A DNA stretch of 64,000 bases from Pirellulales bacterium (GTDB lineage Bacteria > Planctomycetota > Planctomycetia > Pirellulales > PALSA-1355), in contig JALHMI010000009.1 in the NCBI GenBank assembly GCA_022844125.1, positions 285,111 through 349,110 on the forward strand. The letters run 5' to 3'. A program made the position numbers and the translations under genes. Shown here piece after piece: positions 46,317 through 54,922 of the stretch. Under the pieces are notes generated by a model that ran no database searches, was not told the DNA's origin, and saw only the letters and a list, made by a program, of their open reading frames with translations. Every line of letters starts with the position of its first letter. The stretch's first letter is position 1.

Positions 46317-49300
46317 TCATTCGGTCTCGTCCCAATCGTTGAACAAAATGAGTTGTCGGTCCAATTCCACGGGCTGCTGACGCAGCTTTTCCAATGTTTG
46401 TCGCAGGATTGAGCGGGCTAATTCTGCTGCTTGCCGAATTCCTGGTTCGGGGGCCATTTTCGCGTACCATTCCAGAACCGCATCCACGCTGCGACGAACC
46501 ATCCAAGTGTCCTTCGAAAGCTCTTGCTCTAAGTTCACCCCACTATTTGGCATCGCTCCGCCAATAAGAAAATGAGCTTGGTCGATCTCCGTCTTCATTT
46601 CCTTGCGAGGGCGCTGACGAATCCACTCGAACCGCTGAGGAATTGATGGTGCGGCTACACGGCGGTTGCTTTCCTTAACCCAGCCACGATCTTCGAAATC
46701 GCGTTGGCGAATTGCGGTGCCAAACAGGCTTTTGCTGACTTCATCTGGTGTACGCGAAGGATTAGCTGTGAACAGACGCAAGTATTGGTATGCCGCCGGT
46801 TGGACAATTGATGGCGGATTGCTGGTCTGTTCGCCCAAGCCTTCGTCAAGTAACTGATTTATCCCACCGAGTGCGTGACGTATCGAAAGGGGTTCATCGT
46901 TTGAGGTGAATACCTGACCATAGTGGCGGCTATAGAACTCTAGCGCTTTGCCACGCAGTATCACGCGGATGTCGGCTTCGGAAAGTTCGCTTGCCTTGTA
47001 AGCGGCCAGAAGTAGCTTGAGTCGGCTCAATTCAGCTTTGACCCACTGTCGCATCTTAGCCCAACTTACAGCGGACGGTTCGGCGAGCCGTTTACGGCAT
47101 ACGTGAATGATATCGTATTCCGTACCCTTAGCCCCGAATTGCCCGCCTTCGCCTTTTTGCTCGTCGCTTGCGATCGGAAACGTCTGTTCCAAGATAAATC
47201 CGGCGTCGAAAAGACTCTCAAGTACGATGGCCCACTGCTCGTCTTCGCTGTGGTGAAACGTGAACGCCAGCAAGCCACCATCTTTTAAGACGCGGCAAGC
47301 CTCAATCCAGCAACCGGTCAGGCGTACTTTGTAGTATTCATTTGCTTCATCGTCGGATAGCAGTCGCGGGGCAAGGGCTTCCTGAGCGTTTGGCGTCTTA
47401 GCCTGCTCAAACAGGTCCGGGTAATCGTGCCGAAGTGGCAGGCGGAGCCAGGCATGAAAGAAGTTCGACAGGTCAGAATAAAAAATATTGTCACCAAACG
47501 GTGGATCGGTGATGACCAAATCGAATGAGCAGTTATCGAATTGCGGGATGTCAGATGACGAGCCGCAGACCAATTGAGCACCAGGTTGGATCGAGTCCTC
47601 AAGCGGAATTCTCGATTCCTTCTCCTCCAAGCGGTGTTCAGGCGGCGCGACCTCCCAAGGGTGTCGTCCCCATTCCAACCCCTCAACTACGCCATTTGAG
47701 GCGCTTCGCCAATTGCCTCTGCCGAGTGTTGCAAATACACAGTTTTCGACGGGAAGCGATTTAGGCGCATAATTCGAATTGCTGAAAAAAGGTTCGATCT
47801 TGTCAGCCTGGATGTTCCAGAACACGAAGCTGTTCTGGTTTCGCAGGTACTGCTGAATTGCTCCAAGTGCCTGGTGGCGGACGTCGGTATCGAATCCCTC
47901 TGTTTTGCAAACTGAACGCAAAAGCAACGAATGAACGAGGAGTTGACGGGCGCTAAACATCTTCCACCAATGCGTGTACCCTTGCTTTGGCAACGCAAAG
48001 TTGGCGTGATGCGTCATATAGCTGTGAGGCATCTCCTCTCGTGGCCAGAATTCAGACAGATCCTCATCGCGACGAGTTGCCCATTCTCGTTCTGCGGCGA
48101 CAAGCCTGCGTTCATCATGTTCTTCGAAACTAGCAAAGTACCTACCGCCGTATATCCGACCTTCAGCATCACAATCCGCGCAATAGCACTGGACAGCGTA
48201 TGCCGCTGTGGGCGCACCATGGCCAAACTTCTCTACCGATTCGCGAACGTCTTGCTTTTGCCCACAATGTCCGCAGGTAAAATGCGATTGCGATGGAATG
48301 GTCGTTACCCTGGTGTCAATTCGGCGTCCGGTGGTGAGTGTGATGAATCGCGGCAGGCCATAAAGTTTTCTGTCTGCCGCCTCGACCGGGTCGGTTTCGT
48401 CGAGTTCGCCTATAGGTGCTTCTTCGCCCTCTGCTGGCAGTGATGCCATTTCGTCGGCCGTGAGGTGCGATTGATCATTAGTGAATTTGATTCGTCCGCG
48501 AACTTCAATCAGCCGAAGATGTTTTGTTCGGTCATGGTACCACTCACTCGTCGCATCCAAAGCTGCGTCTGAAAAACCGCCGAGTTCACTGCCGTCGACA
48601 ACCCCTGGCGTGCCCTTGATCCATTCGGGATCAACTAGCAGGTATGAGAACACCGGCTTCGTGCTGTTTCGGGGCGGCTGAATGCTAAGGTGCTTTTTGT
48701 CGATCTCTGTGCGGCGCTTTGCGACGAGATGCTTATTTAGCACATCTCGTAGATACTGGCCGGAGAACTCGCCACACTTGGGACATTTCAACCCTGGTTC
48801 ACACTCAGTTAAGTCAACCAATTCCTTGATCCGAAGATCTTTCTCAGCAGCACTACCTTTGCTGTATTCAGATAGCCGCTGCGCGAACGGCTGTGATAAT
48901 TCGGTGAACGGGAATTCCGAGTCCAGTACGACTCTTTCCGCACTTGGTGCCATTCGAGCGGCTCCAAGCTCTGCATGGAATGCTGTCTTGCAACACTTGC
49001 ACGTCAGCTCGATGTACTTCACGCCTAGTTTTTTTTCAGCAACAATCGGTGAGCGAAAGATTGGTGTGCGATGTCCGCAGCCGGGGCGTGAACACGGCCC
49101 GTGCTTTGCCCAGAACGTGTAGATAACTTCCGGCCCGTGGTATCGGAAGTGCTTTCGATCCTCCGGAGGTAGATCCGCTGGCTCAAAGTTGTCGGGCATC
49201 TGCTGGTCATCAGCAGTACTTTTTGTCTCGGCAATGCGAAACCAGCGACCAGGATGCCCGTGTGGGCATTTGGTGGCATAAAATGGTTGAATTACTGGCT

Positions 49301-49982
49301 TGACGTCGGCCTCAATCTGATCGAACAGCCTGCGGACTTCCTTGGGATCAGTACAAGCCAGCTCGTTCTTTACGACGAACCAAGCCACCGGATTTAGATC
49401 CACTCCGGCAACTTGAAATCCTAGTCGCGAGCCCTCCACAAGAGTCGTCCCACCACCCATAAAGCAGTCGAGAACCTTTAGATGGCTAAAGTTTCCCGCC
49501 TTCTGATGATTAGCGTAGTACGCGTCCCAAACAGTCTTTGATGCCTCGGTGATGTCCGGTAACGGAATGCCGTCGGCGTCCAAGTCTGGCGTCCCATCGG
49601 CTTTCGTCCTAATTGGAGCTTGTGTTGCCGCAGCGATGAGCATTGCTCGGAATACGCTGCTTCTGCGTCGCGCCCACCACTTGCTCATCTGGTAGATTGG
49701 CTTACTAGCGTTTGCTTCCAACTGCGATAATGCATTCACCGGAACGATCGGAAAGTCCACTTCCAGGCAAGATTTGGCCCGCTTCGAATCAGCAAAATCC
49801 GGCACAACAAGCTTTTGTGGCTTTCCCATATTTGGCGGACCAGCCTGGTCACTCTTCTGTGCCGATCCGTTTCTTGAGCGCGCAGGAACCAGCGCCGCCT
49901 GGGCATCAGTCTCGATGCCAGGGAGCGATTGTTGCTCGGCTGGAAGTTTTGATTGGGCCATTGAACTAGTTACCCTCGCCAT
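46317..49982 (-). CDS. DUF1156 (COG1743) DNA methyltransferase, PglX-like
   Basis: About 1221 residues from ATG 49982, right after the PglZ stop. An adenine-specific methylase with motif I LDCFMGGGTT (about residues 171-180) and motif IV DPPFGDNIFY (about residue 826), separated by a large region with several zinc ribbons (CSRPGCGH, CPKCGE, CGHCGQ, CYCADC). COG1743/DUF1156 proteins are the methylase of BREX-3-like and other PglZ systems, marking host DNA. The N-terminal conserved KPIYQMSKWWARRRSS segment is typical. Confidence 0.88.
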   Translation of the reverse strand: MARVTSSMAQSKLPAEQQSLPGIETDAQAALVPARSRNGSAQKSDQAGPPNMGKPQKLVVPDFADSKRAKSCLEVDFPIVPVNALSQLEANASKPIYQMSKWWARRRSSVFRAMLIAAATQAPIRTKADGTPDLDADGIPLPDITEASKTVWDAYYANHQKAGNFSHLKVLDCFMGGGTTLVEGSRLGFQVAGVDLNPVAWFVVKNELACTDPKEVRRLFDQIEADVKPVIQPFYATKCPHGHPGRWFRIAETKSTADDQQMPDNFEPADLPPEDRKHFRYHGPEVIYTFWAKHGPCSRPGCGHRTPIFRSPIVAEKKLGVKYIELTCKCCKTAFHAELGAARMAPSAERVVLDSEFPFTELSQPFAQRLSEYSKGSAAEKDLRIKELVDLTECEPGLKCPKCGEFSGQYLRDVLNKHLVAKRRTEIDKKHLSIQPPRNSTKPVFSYLLVDPEWIKGTPGVVDGSELGGFSDAALDATSEWYHDRTKHLRLIEVRGRIKFTNDQSHLTADEMASLPAEGEEAPIGELDETDPVEAADRKLYGLPRFITLTTGRRIDTRVTTIPSQSHFTCGHCGQKQDVRESVEKFGHGAPTAAYAVQCYCADCDAEGRIYGGRYFASFEEHDERRLVAAEREWATRRDEDLSEFWPREEMPHSYMTHHANFALPKQGYTHWWKMFSARQLLVHSLLLRSVCKTEGFDTDVRHQALGAIQQYLRNQNSFVFWNIQADKIEPFFSNSNYAPKSLPVENCVFATLGRGNWRSASNGVVEGLEWGRHPWEVAPPEHRLEEKESRIPLEDSIQPGAQLVCGSSSDIPQFDNCSFDLVITDPPFGDNIFYSDLSNFFHAWLRLPLRHDYPDLFEQAKTPNAQEALAPRLLSDDEANEYYKVRLTGCWIEACRVLKDGGLLAFTFHHSEDEQWAIVLESLFDAGFILEQTFPIASDEQKGEGGQFGAKGTEYDIIHVCRKRLAEPSAVSWAKMRQWVKAELSRLKLLLAAYKASELSEADIRVILRGKALEFYSRHYGQVFTSNDEPLSIRHALGGINQLLDEGLGEQTSNPPSIVQPAAYQYLRLFTANPSRTPDEVSKSLFGTAIRQRDFEDRGWVKESNRRVAAPSIPQRFEWIRQRPRKEMKTEIDQAHFLIGGAMPNSGVNLEQELSKDTWMVRRSVDAVLEWYAKMAPEPGIRQAAELARSILRQTLEKLRQQPVELDRQLILFNDWDETE

Positions 49983-49983
49983 C

Positions 49984-50976
49984 CTATTTCGCTGGAAATT
50001 CAATGAAGGGCACAATTGCTTCTAACAGCGAAAGCCCTCCATGGCATAAGTGTGGGAAGCCGCCCTGAACCGCCCATTTGCGTTGCCCGAGCACAGTCAA
50101 GCGATTGTGGTGTCGGCTAACAAGTGGCGGAAGATGACGACGAGGCCAGGAGGCGTCAGAACGTTCTACTGCGCAGCGCTTGGCACCAAACGCATTTCGC
50201 AGCATTTGAACGGTGTCGGAATCCTTGAGTTCGTCGGAGAAAAAGCGGCTGACCGCATACCCATGGTCGGATGTCACTACGAGCCGTCGTCCTTGCCGAA
50301 TGCGATCCACGAAGCGCCAAAAGTCATCCGAGTAGATTTGTTGCTTTGTCTGTGCAGCTACAACATCTGGGCCGTCGTCCTTTGAATCATGTAAGTGAAT
50401 TAGCGGCTCGTCCGGCCACTTATGCCACAGAAAGAGGCGCGGACTGGACGGCACAGATCCTACGCAGTCACCAAAAGGCGCATCGAGCACATCAGTATGA
50501 ACGTCGGGACCGCTAAAGATAAATGACGCTGGCGGCTGATTGTTAAATAGTTTAGACCTGCCGGAAATACCCAGCGATTCGGCGAAGCGATCGGTCTCCG
50601 TTGGAACTTGCGCACCAAAAGCTTCAATCCGGACCGGCTTTAGCTTTCGGTCATTCGCTGCTCCAACTATCAACGGCATCTCGCGGAGAGACAAGCCATC
50701 GAGTACGAGCACGGCCGTTCCAGTCGCCGACGTCTGAATCCAGAACTTTTTTAGCTCATCAACAATGGTTGGAGCATGAACCAGAAACTCGTCCCACAGG
50801 TTCCAAGCGCTGTTTGCCAACAATCTGTCCGGCACCACGGTAGCTCGGTCTAATGCACCGCTTTTCGCGCACGATAATGCGATGTCCCGCAGGCAAATGA
50901 AGACTTGCTTCCATGTCGTTGCGGGATCATCCTCCCCGACAATTAGTTCCATCCATTCGGCAGCGGAGCGGCTCAT
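49984..50976 (-). CDS. pglZ: PglZ-domain protein of a BREX-like system
   Basis: A 330-residue protein starting at ATG 50976, which overlaps the DUF499 stop (ATGA). It shows the metal-site segments of the PglZ/alkaline-phosphatase fold: VLVLDGLSLREMP (Asp about 93), RLVVTSDHGYA and, near the end, FPHLCHGGLSLLEAIVPFIE. This is the minimal PglZ core without the long N-terminal part seen in BREX type 1. PglZ is a metal-dependent nuclease/phosphatase-like component essential in BREX. Confidence 0.83.
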   Translation of the reverse strand: MSRSAAEWMELIVGEDDPATTWKQVFICLRDIALSCAKSGALDRATVVPDRLLANSAWNLWDEFLVHAPTIVDELKKFWIQTSATGTAVLVLDGLSLREMPLIVGAANDRKLKPVRIEAFGAQVPTETDRFAESLGISGRSKLFNNQPPASFIFSGPDVHTDVLDAPFGDCVGSVPSSPRLFLWHKWPDEPLIHLHDSKDDGPDVVAAQTKQQIYSDDFWRFVDRIRQGRRLVVTSDHGYAVSRFFSDELKDSDTVQMLRNAFGAKRCAVERSDASWPRRHLPPLVSRHHNRLTVLGQRKWAVQGGFPHLCHGGLSLLEAIVPFIEFPAK

Positions 50977-53762
50977 TTTGTGGTTCCTCCTTCCGGCGGA
51001 AGGAGGAGCTGTAATTCTGCCTGAAGCCTTGGAGGGAGTTTCATACAAAGATCGCGAAGCTCTTTAACTGAAACTCCATTAAAAATCAGTGATGCTTGGG
51101 TAACCCGTTGCGTGTCAGCCAGAGCCCATTTTTCAAGCTCCCCGAGCAGATTAACACCTGATTTAGATCCCATTGAACGACGGATCACTGACTGTGCGGA
51201 AACGACATCCGGTAGGCCGGGGGTGAGCGGTTCCGGCAAACTTGGTGAAACCGGCTGATGCGCCCCATCCGATGCTGGCTGCGGCTGTACGGTCGCACCG
51301 ACCGGCAACTGCGATTGATCAGTTGGGAGTACTGGCGTAACAACGACTCCGCCACCGACTTGCGAGGGCTCGCCCAATTGGACCGCGAGCATCGCTATTC
51401 CGCTGCACCATGCGCGCTGGCGCAACCGACGGACGGCATCTTCTACTGACTCGTCCGCCTCTTTGTGATACCAGCGACCGCCGACGTTAATCGCAACCTT
51501 GTCTTTGGAAACGATGCGAAGCACCTGCTCATAGGTGTTAACATCTCCCAGATAAGGAATGACAGATTGGCCGGGCAATGGTGGCTCGCGGAGCAGTGCC
51601 AGAACTTGGCGCATAGTTTCGTTACGGCTTCCCGCGTGAACGATGAATGCCTCGAAATCCTCTGGCGCGAAGTGATTCTCCATGACGTGACGTTCCACGG
51701 CAGTCGGAATGTCTGCACCAGATCCTGCGTGTGCCTCTTCGTGGAAGGAGCAATTCTCTGGGGTCTGAAAGTCCCAACTATGGAGCAGCGCATATCGATC
51801 GAAACGGGCCTTAAGTTCGTTTTTCAATGCACGTTCGTACTTAGTGTGAAGGGCGCTATACTGGGCATCTGCTCCCTTCCATTCGCTCGCCAATAAAGCG
51901 CAACGCGCAGTGATTAGGAGATTTCGATCATCATAGATACTCTGCGACTCCGCACATGGGAGTAAGAATCGGAGCATATTCCGGTTCTGAGGGACATGCT
52001 CTGCGAGCCACGGTCCCAGTCGCTCATTTAGGGATTTTGGGCATACGGGTAAAACAAGCAGAACGGGCTTACCTCTTTCCGTCCAACCCGGCGGTTGATC
52101 GATTTGGGCAACGTTTGCCCAAGGAGCCGTCTCCCAATTTGGATCGAGGACTACCGGTTGCGAAGGCTGCTCGCTAGTGCCGTCGGGAGTTTTCAAAAGG
52201 TAATTTAAAACTTGCTTGAGATACTCCTGATCTCGTCGCACCGCCAGTAATCCCGGAGCAGTCGCTGATTGCGGGTCGAAAGCACGGTCATTTCTGGCCC
52301 AAACCTTCAACTTCGATTCTGGGTTCTCGGGAAGCCTGAAGCAAAACCGTTTTTCCTGCGTGCCGATCTCATGGATATTAAAGCTATTCTCGACAATATT
52401 GGCCAATTCGGCGGTAAACGCGTTGTCGTCAATTGGCTTGCAACGCGTGATGTCGAGCTGAACTTCATTCCGCGTAGCACCTGCGTCTTGAGTGACGGAC
52501 AGCGAGCGGACCCAAATGCTGGAGATCACTTCTCTCGCGTTAGGCGCTTCAACCGTAGCCTTTCGAATATCTTGGAGGTTGCGAATTGCCTTTTCGCGAA
52601 GACGTTCTTGGTCGGCGCTAGTGGCAAATGAGTCAATCAAGGTCGTCACGCCACAATCATCATCATCTACGCAAAAATCTGCGGGCGTGATAACCGGAAC
52701 AAGTTGCCCGCGCACGCGAAAGACCTCCGCGAGCATCCGAATAAAATCGCGACTATCCTGCGCGGCAGCAGCCATCAATATGTGATCTTCGAGTAGCTCA
52801 AGAAGTTCGGGAGAGAAAGGCCAACACTGAACTACTTCTTTTCGGAGTAGTTCCTGGTCCGCTTCCGTTTTGTCTTGATGAAGCAAGCGAATTCGTTCTG
52901 TTGCGTATGCACCGACCTCCATTTCAACCTCGGCAGCGGCGACATTCTCGCGATTCTGAAAGAGCCGATGTAGAACCAGCCGTTTGCGATCCTCTCGGGC
53001 AGTTTCTCCTTTGAAGTCGATCACGACGGGGCCTTTTCGATGAATCTGCTGAAAGGCGTTTGTCGTGTTGTCGCGCACGGAAACAACGAGACAAAACAAG
53101 TCCGGCCGGTCTTCGGCTAACTCAGAAAGCGTCTGAATAAAGTTGAATGCCCATTGAAGTCGCTTCTTGCCCTCTGAACCTGGTTCATCATGCAGGCCGT
53201 CGTACCACGTCTGCAATTCGTCGAGAATCAGCGCCGTCCTTTGCTCCGTGAACATGTCTTGAAGTAGCGACTTGGCTGGAACGGACGTTCCAGAATTCGC
53301 GAATTTGCCACGGTAGTATTCGCCTTTAGGGTGTCGGCTGAAAATGACATCCCAAAGAGTTGGGAACTCCTGATTCGACAGGGTCTCTGAAAGCGGCATG
53401 AATCCGCGTTGTAGTTTGAGATTGGTGAGTTTGTCGGATGAGAGCTTTTGACCCCACGAGTGAGCCCATCCCTGCACCGCATCCGGAGATCCGAACGCGT
53501 GATGCACAAGTGCCATAATGTGTGATTTACCGCTGCCACGTTGGCCCAAGACAACTACGGGTTTACCTGCCGCGCTCGCCGACACGGCATCAAGAGCCCG
53601 TCGAACGTCGCCCGTTGGGTAGGTTATATCGAGAAGCTCAGTTGCATCTTTCTTTTGGGTCCAACCGGTGTTCTGGCGATTCGACAACTCGATGGCGGTC
53701 GCCCGGAGATGTCGACTCTGAAATTCCTGCCTAAGTTGCAGCATCTGCATGGCCAGTCTCAC
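50973..53762 (-). CDS. DUF499 P-loop ATPase (BrxC/PglY-like)
   Basis: A 929-residue ATPase with Walker A GQRGSGKS at residues 73-80 and a Walker-B-like segment LILDELQTWYDG; the neighbouring SLSVTQDAG, DITRCKP and FCFRLPENP stretches fit the DUF499 family. DUF499 proteins are the large ATPase of BREX-3-like and DUF1156-associated defence systems. The C-terminal 120 residues (LPEPLTPGLPDV on) are linker-like followed by a small helical part. It begins one base after the HTH gene. Confidence 0.85.
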   Translation of the reverse strand: MRLAMQMLQLRQEFQSRHLRATAIELSNRQNTGWTQKKDATELLDITYPTGDVRRALDAVSASAAGKPVVVLGQRGSGKSHIMALVHHAFGSPDAVQGWAHSWGQKLSSDKLTNLKLQRGFMPLSETLSNQEFPTLWDVIFSRHPKGEYYRGKFANSGTSVPAKSLLQDMFTEQRTALILDELQTWYDGLHDEPGSEGKKRLQWAFNFIQTLSELAEDRPDLFCLVVSVRDNTTNAFQQIHRKGPVVIDFKGETAREDRKRLVLHRLFQNRENVAAAEVEMEVGAYATERIRLLHQDKTEADQELLRKEVVQCWPFSPELLELLEDHILMAAAAQDSRDFIRMLAEVFRVRGQLVPVITPADFCVDDDDCGVTTLIDSFATSADQERLREKAIRNLQDIRKATVEAPNAREVISSIWVRSLSVTQDAGATRNEVQLDITRCKPIDDNAFTAELANIVENSFNIHEIGTQEKRFCFRLPENPESKLKVWARNDRAFDPQSATAPGLLAVRRDQEYLKQVLNYLLKTPDGTSEQPSQPVVLDPNWETAPWANVAQIDQPPGWTERGKPVLLVLPVCPKSLNERLGPWLAEHVPQNRNMLRFLLPCAESQSIYDDRNLLITARCALLASEWKGADAQYSALHTKYERALKNELKARFDRYALLHSWDFQTPENCSFHEEAHAGSGADIPTAVERHVMENHFAPEDFEAFIVHAGSRNETMRQVLALLREPPLPGQSVIPYLGDVNTYEQVLRIVSKDKVAINVGGRWYHKEADESVEDAVRRLRQRAWCSGIAMLAVQLGEPSQVGGGVVVTPVLPTDQSQLPVGATVQPQPASDGAHQPVSPSLPEPLTPGLPDVVSAQSVIRRSMGSKSGVNLLGELEKWALADTQRVTQASLIFNGVSVKELRDLCMKLPPRLQAELQLLLPPEGGTTK

Positions 53763-53763
53763 G

Positions 53764-53973
53764 TTATTTCGATTTTTCCGCAGCTCGTCTGGATCGTTCG
53801 GTCCGCGCGAGCAACGCCTGCAAGTCAGACTTTTTGTAAAGCCGGTAGTTGTTTAGGGGGTGCCGATACTCGGAAATCTTCGATTCTCGGCCCCAATTCC
53901 TCAGCGTGTTCGCAGTCACGCCCAGGAATTCGGCTGCTTCCGTCACCGTCAAGTACTGCTGGAGATTCTGCAT
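53764..53973 (-). CDS. MerR/excisionase-like HTH regulator
   Basis: A 69-residue helix-turn-helix protein starting at ATG 53973 behind AAGGA. The pattern YLTVTEAAEFLGVTANTLRNW and NNYRLYKKSDLQALL is the MerR/HTH_17 type. It is the first gene of the defence operon and may control it. Confidence 0.85.
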   Translation of the reverse strand: MQNLQQYLTVTEAAEFLGVTANTLRNWGRESKISEYRHPLNNYRLYKKSDLQALLARTERSRRAAEKSK

Positions 53974-54122
53974 ACGCCGTCCTTGCCACAACGCGGGTTA
54001 CAAAACCTTACCAAACTTCGGCCGTGGGAGAAAGCGTCCACGGCTAATTGAGATTCGCTCGATGCCAAGACTTTCAGCCAGGTTAAGTGACCGCCGTTTC
54101 ATGCGCCGCTAAGCCGAGAAGA

Positions 54123-54866
54123 TCAACAATTCGACTGGAAGGGTTTGTGCGGAGTTTCGCAACGGGCAATCGGCCTAGACGCTTCACACTGACTCACTGA
54201 GGCAATTTCAAAGGGCTTCACAATCTTCCGTTGGTATCGCAGCACGTCCGAAGGTACTCTGGCCAAGTTTGCGGCGTGGCGTACCTTGTTGATGAGCCGG
54301 AGCAGATTCAGCAATTGTTGCCGAACCGGAGCGTACGGCTCATAGGGCAAGCAGTAGAGTTCTCGGGCGAGTGTTTCAAGCGACCGCTTACAGGCAATCT
54401 CCTGAAAGTACGCCTTCAATTCCGCATACTTCTCATGTTCAATCTGCACTCGCGCGTGCCAGCCCGTGTCAGGCTTAGTAGGTTCCCCTTCAACCTTCCT
54501 CAGAAAGCCACCTTGCTTATAGCTGACTGAATGTCCGGCAAACTTTATCGGAACTTTTCGGACATCCCGAATGGTTGCTGCCTCCTCCGCAAAGAAAGGG
54601 TGCTTTCCGTGAGTCGCGAGCAGCAGAAAGAACCTGTCCTGCCGGAGATACTGAAGGTTCGCGAACCCTGCGGCCTTTCGTCGCGCACGGCTCTGCCGCG
54701 ACATCGAGATTCCGTACTTTGAAAGAAGCTTTGCGTCCAAGGCCTCTGCATCCTTCCCCTCAGGCAACCATCCCGACACGTAGAACCAATAGCCGTGCGG
54801 CAGGTAGTTGCTTGCCAACTGCTGAATGAATCCCTCAACTGAAGTTGCTGCGTACCGGTACTGCAT
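54123..54866 (-). CDS. Unknown protein encoded directly after a giant structured RNA
   Basis: A 247-residue basic protein starting at ATG 54866 behind AGGAGAAGGGAG. Features: HGYWFYVSGWLPEGKDAEAL, then SRQSRARRKAAGFANLQYL, RFFLLLATHGKHPFF, RDVRKVPIKFAGHSVSY and a C-terminal helical part ending near KPFE. The first half has the look of a compact nucleic-acid-binding or nuclease-like fold, with many Arg, His and Lys, but I do not recognise the family. A longer frame starting at 54968 would run through the terminator hairpin and is rejected. Expression probably depends on read-through of that terminator. Confidence 0.75.
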   Translation of the reverse strand: MQYRYAATSVEGFIQQLASNYLPHGYWFYVSGWLPEGKDAEALDAKLLSKYGISMSRQSRARRKAAGFANLQYLRQDRFFLLLATHGKHPFFAEEAATIRDVRKVPIKFAGHSVSYKQGGFLRKVEGEPTKPDTGWHARVQIEHEKYAELKAYFQEIACKRSLETLARELYCLPYEPYAPVRQQLLNLLRLINKVRHAANLARVPSDVLRYQRKIVKPFEIASVSQCEASRPIARCETPHKPFQSNC

Positions 54867-54895
54867 GCGACTCTCCCTTCTCCTGCGAATTAAAA

Positions 54896-54922
54896 TGAGG
54901 GCTAGTTTACGGCCAGCCCTCA
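54896..54922 (-). terminator. Intrinsic terminator of the giant RNA, in the leader of the next ORF
   Basis: An 8-bp perfect stem (TGAGGGCT / AGCCCTCA) with an 11-base loop, followed on the minus strand by TTTTAATT. It lies 30 bases before the ATG at 54866, at the end of the structured region. It could end the RNA or act as an attenuator for the ORF. Confidence 0.75.

Noticed and set aside
41916..53973. Classification as DISARM because of the SNF2 helicase
   Set aside because: No DrmA, DrmB or DrmC-type genes are seen; PglZ and DUF499 point to a BREX-like system instead.
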